Shown piece after piece: positions 15,917 to 23,805 of a DNA stretch of 64,000 nucleotides; positions within the stretch are counted from its first letter, which is position 1, and each line of letters begins with the position of its first letter. The stretch is taken from positions 310,001 through 374,000 of the forward strand of contig PAMZ01000006.1 in assembly GCA_002707495.1 (NCBI GenBank). Direction: 5' to 3'. Both the position numbers and the translations under genes were made by a program. The notes beneath the pieces were generated by a model. That model saw nothing but the letters and a program-made list of their open reading frames with translations. It ran no database searches and was not told where the DNA came from. This stretch comes from Halobacteriovoraceae bacterium. Its GTDB lineage: Bacteria; Bdellovibrionota; Bacteriovoracia; Bacteriovoracales; Bacteriovoracaceae.

Positions 15917-17395
15917 TTGATTTAAAACTGAAATAACTACAGGGGATTCTGGATGTCTCCCCTGCTGATGTTCAAAAATTAGTTCAATAATTTTTTCTTC
16001 ATCAACCACTACCTTTGATTCCTCCAAAAAATATTGAATATATCTGTAGGCTCTATTTACAAGCTTAAAGTTACTAGGCCTTACATAGGTCATAAGATTC
16101 CCTTCAAATCGTCCAAGTTTTCCCATCAATAAAGTTGAATGAATATTTAAGGCAATTTTAAGTAACATATGCCTCCAGATCAAATCTCTCCCATTGCAAT
16201 CAAAAGTTTGAATTTTACTCCCCCATTTTATGGAAATAGAGTCTTGATCATTTAATATCTCAATTATCTCCCCCCCACGTCGTTTTAGAGAGTTTTCAGA
16301 GATATCAAACCGCATAAGCTCATCCGTATTAATTTGTCCCTCAAATTCCTCCCACTCAAGACAGCGTGGAGCTCTTCCTAATAATTTAGACCAAGCGGAT
16401 TTTTGCTCATGGGTCGAATTGACGCTAAGAAATACTAAACTTAGACTTTCTTCACCTAGCTTTTCAAATCCAGTCATATTAAATGTAGGTGATCTTTCAG
16501 TTGTATCAGTCAAAATTGCAATAGCAAGATCAGGATCTGCTTTATAAGTCATGAGACTCTGTCTTTGATAGCAATTATACTCAAAATTGATAAGCTCTTT
16601 TAGAAAGTCGAATTCAGCTCTCCTAAGCCAATCTATATGATCTTTTAATTGTTCAGCAAAAGTTTCTTCGCTTTTCGAATCATATAAAACGCCAACACCA
16701 GCAGCGATCATCTGAATCGTTGTGGCCTGCATTCGAGTACTCCCAGTTAAGGCCATTGCTCCCACAGTTAGGTTCAGCTTTTCAATTTTGGTATTACTTA
16801 AGACTCGCGCACTTCGATCCACGTTATAAAGTTCAGAATCGGGATTACAATAAAGAAACCAGCAAGGATTTTGAGATGACTTGGCTGCTTCTTCTAAAGC
16901 TCCAATCACAAAACTTGTCTCTCCCCCTTCTGTAATGGCCAGTAGTGTATCTCTGTTTGAATCATAACCCAGCTCCAATAACTGGCGCTTACCATAAGCA
17001 AAGCTATCTTCAAATTTCTCAATAGACTTAATCAAAGCATAGTCACCACCAGCCATGAAACTTATAACTTGGTCACTTTTCTTCTGTTCGCGAAATAATT
17101 TTTCGATAGAAAGTGCAAGTCTTCCTGTTGCCCCACAACCCACGATAAATATTTTACCCTGATTTTTAAGAACTTTTTGGCAATGCATTTGAAGTTTAAA
17201 TATCTCCGGTGAACGATCAATTAAAACTTTAAACATGTCATCGTCGACACTTCTCAGAAGGTCTATCGCTTGTCCCAGATTATCCTCTACCAGATTTGAT
17301 AGTTTCAATGTCTTTTGATTTCTAGATTCTGTCGTAAGAATACCAAGATTAAAATGATGTTTATTTTGCAGGTAGTTTTCTTTGCTAAAATCCAT
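15899..17395 (-). CDS. SIS-domain protein of the MurQ/GKRP family
   Basis: A 498-aa protein. Its N-terminus (LTTESRNQKTLKLSNL, about 19-34) matches the TExxN opening of N-acetylmuramic acid 6-phosphate etherase. The SIS domain holds IFIVGCGATGRLALSIEKL (about 82-100) and AITEGGETSFVIGALEEA, and LTVGAMALTGSTRMQATTIQ (about 212-231) matches the MurQ signature. MurQ is about 300 aa; this protein has about 200 extra residues at the C-terminus, closer to the two-SIS layout of glucokinase regulatory protein. It may act on MurNAc-6-P or sense a sugar phosphate. A terminator ends about 30 nt upstream of its ATG, and no clear Shine-Dalgarno is visible. Confidence 0.72.
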   Translation of the reverse strand: MDFSKENYLQNKHHFNLGILTTESRNQKTLKLSNLVEDNLGQAIDLLRSVDDDMFKVLIDRSPEIFKLQMHCQKVLKNQGKIFIVGCGATGRLALSIEKLFREQKKSDQVISFMAGGDYALIKSIEKFEDSFAYGKRQLLELGYDSNRDTLLAITEGGETSFVIGALEEAAKSSQNPCWFLYCNPDSELYNVDRSARVLSNTKIEKLNLTVGAMALTGSTRMQATTIQMIAAGVGVLYDSKSEETFAEQLKDHIDWLRRAEFDFLKELINFEYNCYQRQSLMTYKADPDLAIAILTDTTERSPTFNMTGFEKLGEESLSLVFLSVNSTHEQKSAWSKLLGRAPRCLEWEEFEGQINTDELMRFDISENSLKRRGGEIIEILNDQDSISIKWGSKIQTFDCNGRDLIWRHMLLKIALNIHSTLLMGKLGRFEGNLMTYVRPSNFKLVNRAYRYIQYFLEESKVVVDEEKIIELIFEHQQGRHPESPVVISVLNQLGVFL

Positions 17396-17423
17396 GGAAA
17401 CAGGCTATACGATTAAAGGGAAT

Positions 17424-17453
17424 AAAAAAAGGGGGCCTCCTGCATGACCCCCC
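17424..17453 (-). terminator. Intrinsic terminator of the AGGA-hairpin RNA
   Basis: A 7-bp GC-rich stem (GGGGGTC with GGCCCCC, one G-U pair) with an 8-nt loop is followed on the minus strand by TTTTTTT (17430-17424). Confidence 0.8.
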
Positions 17454-17500
17454 TCTTTTTCGGCATCCTTGCCTTTCTCGGGCAACATCCTATCGCCCAC
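17424..17500 (-). ncRNA. Candidate small RNA with three AGGA hairpin loops
   Basis: Minus-strand RNA of about 77 nt. Hairpin 1 (17498-17480): arms GGGCGAT and GTTGCCC with loop AGGAT. Hairpin 2 (17473-17462): GGCA/TGCC with loop AGGA. Hairpin 3 (17452-17431): GGGGGTC/GGCCCCC with loop ATGCAGGA, followed by seven T, so it is also the terminator. The stretches AGGATGT and CAAGGATG match the CsrA-binding consensus. A consensus TATAAT is 7 nt upstream of the start. It could be a CsrA-sequestering sRNA or an attenuating leader of the SIS gene, whose ATG lies about 30 nt beyond. Confidence 0.6.
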
Positions 17501-17506
17501 ATATTT

Positions 17507-17512
17507 ATTATA
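17507..17512 (-). promoter_or_regulatory. Consensus -10 box of the AGGA-hairpin RNA
   Basis: The minus strand reads TATAAT here (ATTATA on the plus strand), an exact sigma-70 -10 box, placing +1 near 17500, right at the first hairpin. The -35 region (17535-17530) is only a T-run, so the promoter may depend on an activator or an UP element. Confidence 0.5.
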
Positions 17513-17727
17513 ACCAACCATTGGATTGAAAAAAAGACATTTTTTTATATGGTAGATATTTCCTGTCTAATGTTGAAAACCTCAGGCTCTTCTATCAATT
17601 TTGTCTGATATAACAAAAGGCCGTTAGCATGCTTTTAGCTGTTAAAATCGAGCTTTAGCTCCTGATACTTTTACTTTTAATTGGAAGTGATGATAAAATT
17701 TAAAAAATACTTACCAGGAGTAGTTGA
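17513..17727. other. Rest of the 332-bp gene-free gap
   Basis: Between the small-RNA promoter and the GTG start at 17728 no gene is visible. It has a short GAGC-TTTA-GCTC inverted repeat (17650-17661) and, just before the gene, AGGAG (17716-17720). An 11-codon ORF at about 17689 ends over this Shine-Dalgarno and is probably chance. No confident promoter for the plus-strand gene was found. Confidence 0.4.
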
Positions 17728-18060
17728 GTGCTAGGCTCTCTTTTTAAAGGCAATAAATTCCGTTTCAAACAGACATTTACTTACTATATTCCAGCGCCTC
17801 CCCTTAGAAAGACTGGTTACCAAGAAAAGGAATTTGATTTTATTACCCAATACATTTTAGGCCAAGGCTTTGAGATATTGGATCTTAAAATCCAGTCACA
17901 CTCCAGTGAAACTTCAAGTGGACTTTGGCTGGTATGCATTCTAGGAACTAACGATGAAAAATTAGCTAGTGAAAGAATCAATATAGATTTTTCTGAACTC
18001 GCTGGAACTAAAGGTTCCGATCAACACCCAATTGATCCAGACATTATCCATGAAGTATAG
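17728..18060 (+). CDS. Unknown 110-aa cytoplasmic protein
   Basis: Not recognised. It has a GTG start with AGGAG 7 nt upstream. The sequence alternates hydrophobic and polar segments (FDFITQYILGQGFEILDLKI, GLWLVCILGT), suggesting a small alpha/beta fold, with no signal peptide or TM helix. Its stop overlaps the start of the lipoprotein gene (ATG 18050), and a ferredoxin-like gene follows, so the three probably form one operon. Confidence 0.65.
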   Translation: MLGSLFKGNKFRFKQTFTYYIPAPPLRKTGYQEKEFDFITQYILGQGFEILDLKIQSHSSETSSGLWLVCILGTNDEKLASERINIDFSELAGTKGSDQHPIDPDIIHEV

Positions 18061-19306
18061 TCTATTCTTAATCCTATTTTCTTGTTCATTTTTTATCGAT
18101 CAATTTGATAAAGATTTACTTGAAGAAAAAGGTATAAACACTAAGTCGACTACCAAGCAGACTCATTGTGAGATTATCCAAAAAACTATATTAATATCTG
18201 AAAACCAAAATACGGTTAAACAATACCAAAAATTTATAGGTTCAATATCTAAAAGAATTCCGCTGAAATTTATAGACAGAGTGGTTCTTTGGTCAATGGT
18301 ACAAATGAATGCGAGACCGGATCTAAGCTCGCCGACTTCAAAATTACAAATATTCCTCTCATTGCAAAATAAGGATTATTTTTTCAATGCCTTTTCCAAA
18401 TCTCAGGAGGGGTATCCTCAATTCTACCTGCTGGAAACACTATTAAAAAAATTTGATTCTAAATACTCTCTAGTAGAGTTAGCTGGTTTATACGATCAAT
18501 ATTTCTCTCATCAGCTAACTGTCACAAAAGATTTTGAAAATTTCTTAGTGACTCATCAATTGGCCATTAAGAAAAATCCTATCCTTAGTGATTTTTATAT
18601 TAGAGGTGATGAGAGTTTGCGCGAAGGCGAAACTCTACCAAAAATCTCAATGAAAAAGATGTACCGGTATTATCAAAAAACCTCCAAAAAAAACTATGAA
18701 GTCACTAATTTCTTATTCAAATCTCAAACAAAAAAAAGTTTAACCACCGAGTGTAATTTTGAAATGTCGCTTTACGAGAACTCAATTTTTTTGATTAATG
18801 ATCAACTATTGAAATCGCATATTTTTGGATATAAAAGCGGTCAAAACATGTTTTTTGCTACGGCCTCTCAGGCGAATGTAAAAATAGAACCCATCGGTAA
18901 TCTTCCCTTTTTTAAAGGAGAATCCAATAGTCGATCAGCAGCTATGTGTCACTTTATGAATTCTGACAAACAAACCCAGATGTGGTTTATCTCATCTCAA
19001 AGTAGAGATCCTGGTCAACATATTTTTAATCTGATGGAATATGGAATTGAAAATGTGGACGAAATAAAGTCACTTGATACCATGATAAAGTTTTCTAGGC
19101 ACCAATTCTTAAAAAATCCTGTTAGACTAGTGATTGAGTCCAGGAGAAGCTCCAATAAGCAAATTGATGAATTATTAAAGTTAAATATCCCAATCTATAA
19201 CTCCAAGAAACTAGGTAAAATTTGGGGCTTTTATCAGAGTAAAAATCAAAGTTCTTTTCTTCTAGATGATAGAAGGGATGGTTACGTAGAATGCAACTCC
19301 AACTAA
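18050..19306 (+). CDS. Putative lipoprotein of unknown function (418 aa)
   Basis: The ATG at 18050 is preferred over 18032 because it starts directly with a lipoprotein signal, MKYSLFLILFSC (lipobox LFSC). The rest is rich in Lys, Ser and Phe with no domain recognised. Segment FSRHQFLKNPVRLVIESRRS (about 340-360) is a basic patch. It overlaps the upstream 110-aa gene by 11 nt and the downstream ferredoxin by 16 nt. A lipid-anchored envelope location is likely; function unknown. Confidence 0.65.
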   Translation: MKYSLFLILFSCSFFIDQFDKDLLEEKGINTKSTTKQTHCEIIQKTILISENQNTVKQYQKFIGSISKRIPLKFIDRVVLWSMVQMNARPDLSSPTSKLQIFLSLQNKDYFFNAFSKSQEGYPQFYLLETLLKKFDSKYSLVELAGLYDQYFSHQLTVTKDFENFLVTHQLAIKKNPILSDFYIRGDESLREGETLPKISMKKMYRYYQKTSKKNYEVTNFLFKSQTKKSLTTECNFEMSLYENSIFLINDQLLKSHIFGYKSGQNMFFATASQANVKIEPIGNLPFFKGESNSRSAAMCHFMNSDKQTQMWFISSQSRDPGQHIFNLMEYGIENVDEIKSLDTMIKFSRHQFLKNPVRLVIESRRSSNKQIDELLKLNIPIYNSKKLGKIWGFYQSKNQSSFLLDDRRDGYVECNSN

Positions 19307-19536
19307 GAGGAAAAGCATCTGGTAAAACGCAAATTTTTGATTTAGAAGCAAAGGATTTAGAGAAGTCCGTACTAGATTTTTTAAGAGAACGTGGAACTCC
19401 AATGGCATCAAGTTGTAATGGAAGACAGCAATGCAATAAATGTCTCTTTAATACAAATAAACTAGGCTGTGCGACTACAATTGCCGAACTAAGCCATGAG
19501 AAGCCACCCCTTTACATCGAGATAGACTACCTATGA
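19291..19536 (+). CDS. Minimal [2Fe-2S] ferredoxin-like protein
   Basis: An 81-aa protein with the cysteine pattern SSCNGRQQCNKC and LGC, i.e. CX5CX2CX8C (about residues 42, 48, 51 and 60). The first three match the plant-type ferredoxin loop in its CX5CX2C variant. The fourth normally lies about 25-35 residues further on, so the middle of the fold is shortened. The N-terminus (LQLRGKASGKTQIFDLEAK) is a plausible beta-hairpin. It overlaps the lipoprotein gene by 16 nt and the convergent Kazal-like gene by 6 nt. An electron carrier is likely; the partner is unknown. Confidence 0.65.
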   Translation: MQLQLRGKASGKTQIFDLEAKDLEKSVLDFLRERGTPMASSCNGRQQCNKCLFNTNKLGCATTIAELSHEKPPLYIEIDYL

Positions 19537-19821
19537 CTCCGATTCACTTGTCAGTATGGTATCGATTTCAGATTCAACACGCTCTAAATCGGTAAAGACA
19601 GAATGACTGGCAGAAGCTGGATTTCGAGATTGGTCAATTTGGCAATTCTCATAAGATACTTCTTTTGCACCAGCTTTCTCAAGATGACATTCATTCAAAT
19701 ACTCAGAAAATTGACCCTGCTCATTTTTGCCACAAACATTATTGTAATCAAGAAAGCAATCAGAGTCAGCTGCCACAACTGAAGTTGAAAATAATAAAGT
19801 AGATAGTAAGAGTTTTTTCAT
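19531..19821 (-). CDS. Small secreted Kazal-like cysteine protein
   Basis: The ATG at 19821 has GGAGGG 8 nt upstream and is preferred over the TTG three bases earlier. The protein (96 aa) has a signal peptide (MKKLLLSTLLFSTSVVAADS) and then four cysteines in the arrangement CFLDYNNVCG, YLNEC and SYENC. The VCG...Y.NEC...C spacing recalls Kazal-type protease inhibitor domains, which usually have six cysteines. The C-terminal 35 residues are acidic and probably disordered. Function as an inhibitor is tentative. Confidence 0.5.
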   Translation of the reverse strand: MKKLLLSTLLFSTSVVAADSDCFLDYNNVCGKNEQGQFSEYLNECHLEKAGAKEVSYENCQIDQSRNPASASHSVFTDLERVESEIDTILTSESES

Positions 19822-19860
19822 CAAGCATCCCTCCGTAGATACACTTCATTATAGAACGCA

Positions 19861-19890
19861 AAAAAAGGGGGGTAAATACCCCCCTTTTTT
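19861..19890 (-). terminator. Intrinsic terminator, symmetrical
   Basis: Six A, GGGGGG, TAAATA, CCCCCC, six T: a perfect 6-bp G/C stem flanked by A and T runs, so it can act on both strands. It lies about 23 nt after the stop of the minus-strand gene at 19913. Confidence 0.9.
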
Positions 19891-19912
19891 ACCTGTTTAG
19901 TCAGGTAACATA

Positions 19913-20635
19913 TTAATAAGTTGTTGTTTGACCTAGTCCGTTAATGAAATAGCTAGCGTTATTAGTTCTATCCATCAGTACTGTTTTGATTCTGTAGTCA
20001 ATCATAAGTACTGCTCCAGCGACTGGGCTTGCATCACTTCCTTGGTTAACAATTGACTGAACTTTAAAGTTTGCATCTAAATTATATCCCCAAGCTACAT
20101 TGACTGAAGTTGGCTTGATTTGAGCACCAGTAATATAAGCTCCCTTACCTCGGTATTTTCCGCCGTAAGAGTATATAAGCATAAAATCGAAACTAGCTGG
20201 AGTCATACCAAGGTAATTTCTAGCTCTTACTGAATATTTTTTTACTTTGGGTGCTCTCCAACCAGCTAATTCCATCGCTTGTATCGTAGCTCCCTGCTCA
20301 TCTCTGGGAAGGATTTGAACTGGCTCAGATTCAACTGTTACGACAGGCTTTCCAGCTTCAACTATTTCGTAAATTTCTTTCCCTAGAGCTATTAGTTGTC
20401 TCGTCATCATAATGACTCCACTAACGTCCTTTTCAACTGGTCTTTCAATTAATTCTTGTAGCTCTGAAGGTAGTTGTTTTCTTTCTAAAACTTTTTCTAC
20501 CTCTTCTCCCGATTCATCAGTTGTTATTTCCACCAATTCGATATCTTGGATGGCCTGGAATTGTTGTGAATAAACATTTTCAGCTTTGGTACTCACTGAT
20601 GTTAAGATTAAGGCTAAGGCTAATAAATTTTTCAT
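19913..20635 (-). CDS. Secreted protein of unknown function (240 aa)
   Basis: It has a Sec signal peptide (MKNLLALALILTSVSTKA). The first part (about 20-90) is acidic and Glu-rich. From about 100 to 240 it looks like a beta-rich domain, with SVRARNYLGMTPASFDFMLI and the repeated YGGKYRGKGAYITGA. No cysteines beyond the signal. The domain is not recognised. It is monocistronic with its own terminator, 37 nt downstream of the stop. Confidence 0.7.
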   Translation of the reverse strand: MKNLLALALILTSVSTKAENVYSQQFQAIQDIELVEITTDESGEEVEKVLERKQLPSELQELIERPVEKDVSGVIMMTRQLIALGKEIYEIVEAGKPVVTVESEPVQILPRDEQGATIQAMELAGWRAPKVKKYSVRARNYLGMTPASFDFMLIYSYGGKYRGKGAYITGAQIKPTSVNVAWGYNLDANFKVQSIVNQGSDASPVAGAVLMIDYRIKTVLMDRTNNASYFINGLGQTTTY

Positions 20636-20872
20636 ACAGTCTCCCGATGTAGATTTTTCATGCTCGGAAGGTACTCAATGACTCAAGCCATCGTCAAGCT
20701 GAGTCTTTGAAAAAATTACTAAATATTTCTTACAGTAAATGCAGTGCATCAAGCTGTCGTTTTTTCAAACTTAATGTTTGTCAATGCAAGTTTTTTTAGC
20801 TATTTTCAACCAAATTTAATATTAGCTCTACTTATAGTAGTTCTCACAAAATCTTATAAAATAAGGATTCAG

Positions 20873-21814
20873 ATGAGTCTCAAAAGAAAAATTCAATTTT
20901 ATTTTACTTTCATTCTCCTATTCTTTTTACTTTTGTGTGGGGATGTCTTCGCCGGACAGATTAAAGTCGCAACCTATAATATAAGAAATTTCGATTACGA
21001 TCAGCGATCAAGAACCCCTACTAATAAGATGGAGTTAAAAAAGATTTTAAAGTCCATTAACTTTGATCTACTAGCGGTTCAAGAAATAGGTAAAACAAAT
21101 CAATTTAAAAATTATATTGCTCAACACTTTCCTCAAAACTTTCAAACCTTTCTCAGTCGATGTGGAGGCTCTAACGACCAGCACCTAGGTTTTATCGTAG
21201 ATCTATCAAAATTTAAGATTATCGAATTCAGGGAGGATGAAAGAACAGTAAATGTCAGCTCAAAAGCTGGAAGAAGAAATGAGAATTGTTTTCAAAGAGG
21301 CTCTAGGCCTGTGGCCATTCTAAAGGCATTACATAGAACCTCAGACCAAAAGATTGCCATAATCTCTGTCCATCTTAAAGCCGGGGGAAGCTCTAGAAGT
21401 GTCTCTAAAAGATTCAAACAAATTGCCAGAGTCTTAGATTTAAAAGAAGAATTAAAAAACAACGGATATGATAAAATTATTATTTTAGGCGATTTCAATA
21501 CGACTGAATTCCTAAGCAGAAGTGGTTACATGCAACAAAGATTTCAAGATCGTCTTTCAAAAGCGCAGATGAAGAACCAGACTAAGACAGTACAGTGCAC
21601 TTCCTATTGGTGGGGCAACCGTGATGACAATTATTTCTATCCAAGTCAGCTAGATCATATCGTTACGTCAGATAATATTAGATCTTCACGAAGACCTAAA
21701 ATCTATGGGCATTGCAAGCAGTTAGACTGTAGAGCTTCCCATGAAGATGGTATGCAAGTAAGTTTTAATGAAGTCAGTGACCATTGTCCTCTAGCGATCG
21801 AGCTTGAAATATAG
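20873..21814 (+). CDS. Secreted endonuclease/exonuclease/phosphatase (DNase I fold)
   Basis: The ATG at 20873 has AAGGA upstream and starts a signal peptide (about 1-28, FILLFFLLLCGDVFA); a longer frame from 20744 is less likely. EEP-fold motifs: VATYNIRNF, LLAVQEIG (metal-binding Glu), ISVHLKAGG, ILGDFNTTE, SQLDHIV and SDHCPLAIE. The pattern fits extracytoplasmic DNases or nuclease-like phosphodiesterases. Six Cys in the mature part suggest disulfides. It could degrade prey or environmental DNA, but substrate is not determinable here. Confidence 0.82.
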   Translation: MSLKRKIQFYFTFILLFFLLLCGDVFAGQIKVATYNIRNFDYDQRSRTPTNKMELKKILKSINFDLLAVQEIGKTNQFKNYIAQHFPQNFQTFLSRCGGSNDQHLGFIVDLSKFKIIEFREDERTVNVSSKAGRRNENCFQRGSRPVAILKALHRTSDQKIAIISVHLKAGGSSRSVSKRFKQIARVLDLKEELKNNGYDKIIILGDFNTTEFLSRSGYMQQRFQDRLSKAQMKNQTKTVQCTSYWWGNRDDNYFYPSQLDHIVTSDNIRSSRRPKIYGHCKQLDCRASHEDGMQVSFNEVSDHCPLAIELEI

Positions 21815-21859
21815 GTATTAAAACTCGACGTGTACTATTGTCCCAGCTAAAATATAAAT

Positions 21860-22456
21860 ATGAAATATCTTAGTTTTGACATAGAGGCTACAGGTTTGGA
21901 GGAGGATGCGAGAATCATTGAATTCGCGATGGTTCCCTTCTGTACAGAAGACAAGAGCTTAAATAATGACCTAGCAAAGCATTTTTATATTCACTGCCCT
22001 TCATTTGAGGAATTAGAGCCACATTTAAATCCTTGGGTGAGAGAAAATAATAAAGAGCTGATCATAAAAGCAAATGCTGAAGGGATAACGCTAGCTGAGT
22101 TTAAAACTCAAATGGAACAATACTTAGAATCCTCGGAAGTTAAAAATTACTTTGGTCAAGAAAGAATAGTTCTATTTGGTAAATCCATCTCAGCCATTGA
22201 TTTACCTTTTCTCAATAGAGATTTAGGTTGGGAGTGGATGAACAAATACTTTCATCATAGAAATTTAGACTTGTCTTGCGTTCTATTAAGTCAAGTGGAC
22301 CTTGGAAACCTAGCATCGGGAATGGAATCAGGAAGTAAGATCATGGAGTATTTTCAAATGGGTGAAGTTGCCCATACGGCCCTTGAGGATGCCGTAAATA
22401 CGGCACAGATGTATCTCAAGCTTTTAAAAAAGTTCTCACCTTCTAAAGAGGGTTAG
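21860..22456 (+). CDS. DEDDh 3'-5' exonuclease (DnaQ/oligoribonuclease-like)
   Basis: A 198-aa single-domain exonuclease. The DEDDh motifs are complete: Exo I SFDIEATGL (Asp7, Glu9), Exo II SAIDLPFLNRDLG and Exo III HTALEDA. The length is close to oligoribonuclease, but the sequence is divergent enough that substrate (short RNA or DNA) is open. It is separated from the EEP gene by 45 nt; its 3' end overlaps the convergent M23 gene by 4 nt. Confidence 0.8.
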   Translation: MKYLSFDIEATGLEEDARIIEFAMVPFCTEDKSLNNDLAKHFYIHCPSFEELEPHLNPWVRENNKELIIKANAEGITLAEFKTQMEQYLESSEVKNYFGQERIVLFGKSISAIDLPFLNRDLGWEWMNKYFHHRNLDLSCVLLSQVDLGNLASGMESGSKIMEYFQMGEVAHTALEDAVNTAQMYLKLLKKFSPSKEG

Positions 22457-23037
22457 TTTTTCAAATAGCGTTGCAACCGAGCAAGATAGCGAGCGGGGTT
22501 TCTGACTCTATTATTTCTTCTGATTTCAAAGTGAAGATGGGGCCCGGATGATCGACCACTACTTCCTACTTTCCCAATGACCTCTCCTCGCGATACTTTC
22601 TGACCTTTTGAAACGTAATTTCGATTATTGTGAGCATAGACAGTATGGTAATTATCCGGGTGCTTAATAATGACTACCCTTCCGTACCCGCGCATTCTTC
22701 CGGAAAAACTTACTTCCCCGTCTCGACTCGCTATAATATTCGTGCCAGTGACAGCTGGTATATCAATACCATCATGGTGTTTTCCTCGTCGTAACCCAAA
22801 GTATGAGGAGACTTTTTTTGAAGCGGGAACCGGCCAAACAAATAGGCCCTCAGTATCTGTGTACGAATTATTATCAATCCGATGGGACTCATCATTTCCC
22901 AATCGGCTGAAGCCTATATTTGATTTTTTAAACGTCCATTTTCCGTTATGAAGCACATAACGTCCACTAGATTGATGGGCACAAGAGCCCAAACCTATTA
23001 GCAGGATGAATAAAAATACCAATCGTTGCTTTTTCAT
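22453..23037 (-). CDS. M23 (LytM/NlpD-type) metallopeptidase lipoprotein
   Basis: The lipoprotein signal ends in LGSC (MKKQRLVFLFILLIGLGSC). A short linker leads to a LytM domain (about 65-190) with both zinc motifs, HHDGIDI (HxxxD) and HLHFEIR (HxH), plus the intervening YHTVYAHN. It has an intact active site, unlike E. coli NlpD. It lies 6 nt after surE; surE followed by an NlpD-type gene is a common order in Proteobacteria, which supports a role in septal or envelope peptidoglycan hydrolysis. Confidence 0.9.
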   Translation of the reverse strand: MKKQRLVFLFILLIGLGSCAHQSSGRYVLHNGKWTFKKSNIGFSRLGNDESHRIDNNSYTDTEGLFVWPVPASKKVSSYFGLRRGKHHDGIDIPAVTGTNIIASRDGEVSFSGRMRGYGRVVIIKHPDNYHTVYAHNNRNYVSKGQKVSRGEVIGKVGSSGRSSGPHLHFEIRRNNRVRNPARYLARLQRYLKN

Positions 23038-23043
23038 GTTCCC

Positions 23044-23805
23044 CTAGAGGGATCTCAAGAAATTTTCCAAATTGATCTGTGCTTCAGTCTGGTCCACATC
23101 AGTTAAACTCTGTAAGTTTACCGAGATGAAACCATCTGAGACAGCATTGCAATCACTTCCTGGAATGTTTTCATGGCCTTCATAAGTGCCACCAACCCAG
23201 TAGTAATTTCTTCCTCGAGTGTCCACCCTCTCTACTACTTTTTCGGAATACCTCTGGAAACCTACTTTCGTAAGCTTGATTCCGGAAATATTTTCCTCAG
23301 GTATATTTGGTGCATTAATATTAATCATGCACATCGCAGGAATATATTCTACAATGCCTGCATCCAGACATTTTTTTACAAAATTAGCGACAGGCTCAAA
23401 ATGCTCATCATTGTCGCCTGATTTGGTGACTAAAGATACAGCGATGGAGGGAATTCCTCTAAAAGCTGCCTCTCTAGCTGCCGCCATTGTTCCAGAGTAG
23501 AATCTGTCTTGACCAAGGTTGGCACCATGATTAATTCCGGAAACGATAACGTCAGGTTTTTGATCAGAAAATAAGTGCCCAAGTCCAATCAGCACGCAGT
23601 CTGCAGGGTAGCCAGAACAGGCAAAAACTTTTTCATGATGTTGAATAATTCTAATAGGCTCACCTAGGGTGATGCCGTGGCCACAACTCGATCTCTCTTG
23701 ATTTGGTGCGACCATGGTTACGGAATATGTCTGCTCCAGCGTATCAAATAAAGTATTAATTCCAAGTGCGTGAAAGCCATCATCATTACTCACTAATATT
23801 TTCAT
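23044..23805 (-). CDS. surE: 5'/3'-nucleotidase SurE
   Basis: It removes phosphate from nucleoside monophosphates. The 253-aa protein begins MKILVSNDDGFHALGI, with the metal ligands DD, the APNQERSSCGHGIT loop (about 39-52), VSGINHGANLGQD (about 91-103) and YSGTMAAAREA. Length and motifs are typical. Its start overlaps the stop of the TrpF-like gene by 4 nt. Confidence 0.95.
   Translation of the reverse strand: MKILVSNDDGFHALGINTLFDTLEQTYSVTMVAPNQERSSCGHGITLGEPIRIIQHHEKVFACSGYPADCVLIGLGHLFSDQKPDVIVSGINHGANLGQDRFYSGTMAAAREAAFRGIPSIAVSLVTKSGDNDEHFEPVANFVKKCLDAGIVEYIPAMCMININAPNIPEENISGIKLTKVGFQRYSEKVVERVDTRGRNYYWVGGTYEGHENIPGSDCNAVSDGFISVNLQSLTDVDQTEAQINLENFLRSL

Noticed and set aside
17689..17722. 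An 11-codon ORF ending just before the GTG at 17728
   Set aside because: No strong ribosome-binding site of its own and no coding signal; it overlaps the Shine-Dalgarno of the next gene and looks like chance.
20744..20872. N-terminal extension of the DNase I-fold gene
   Set aside because: It would place the signal peptide about 43 residues inside the protein; the ATG at 20873 has AAGGA and a direct signal peptide.
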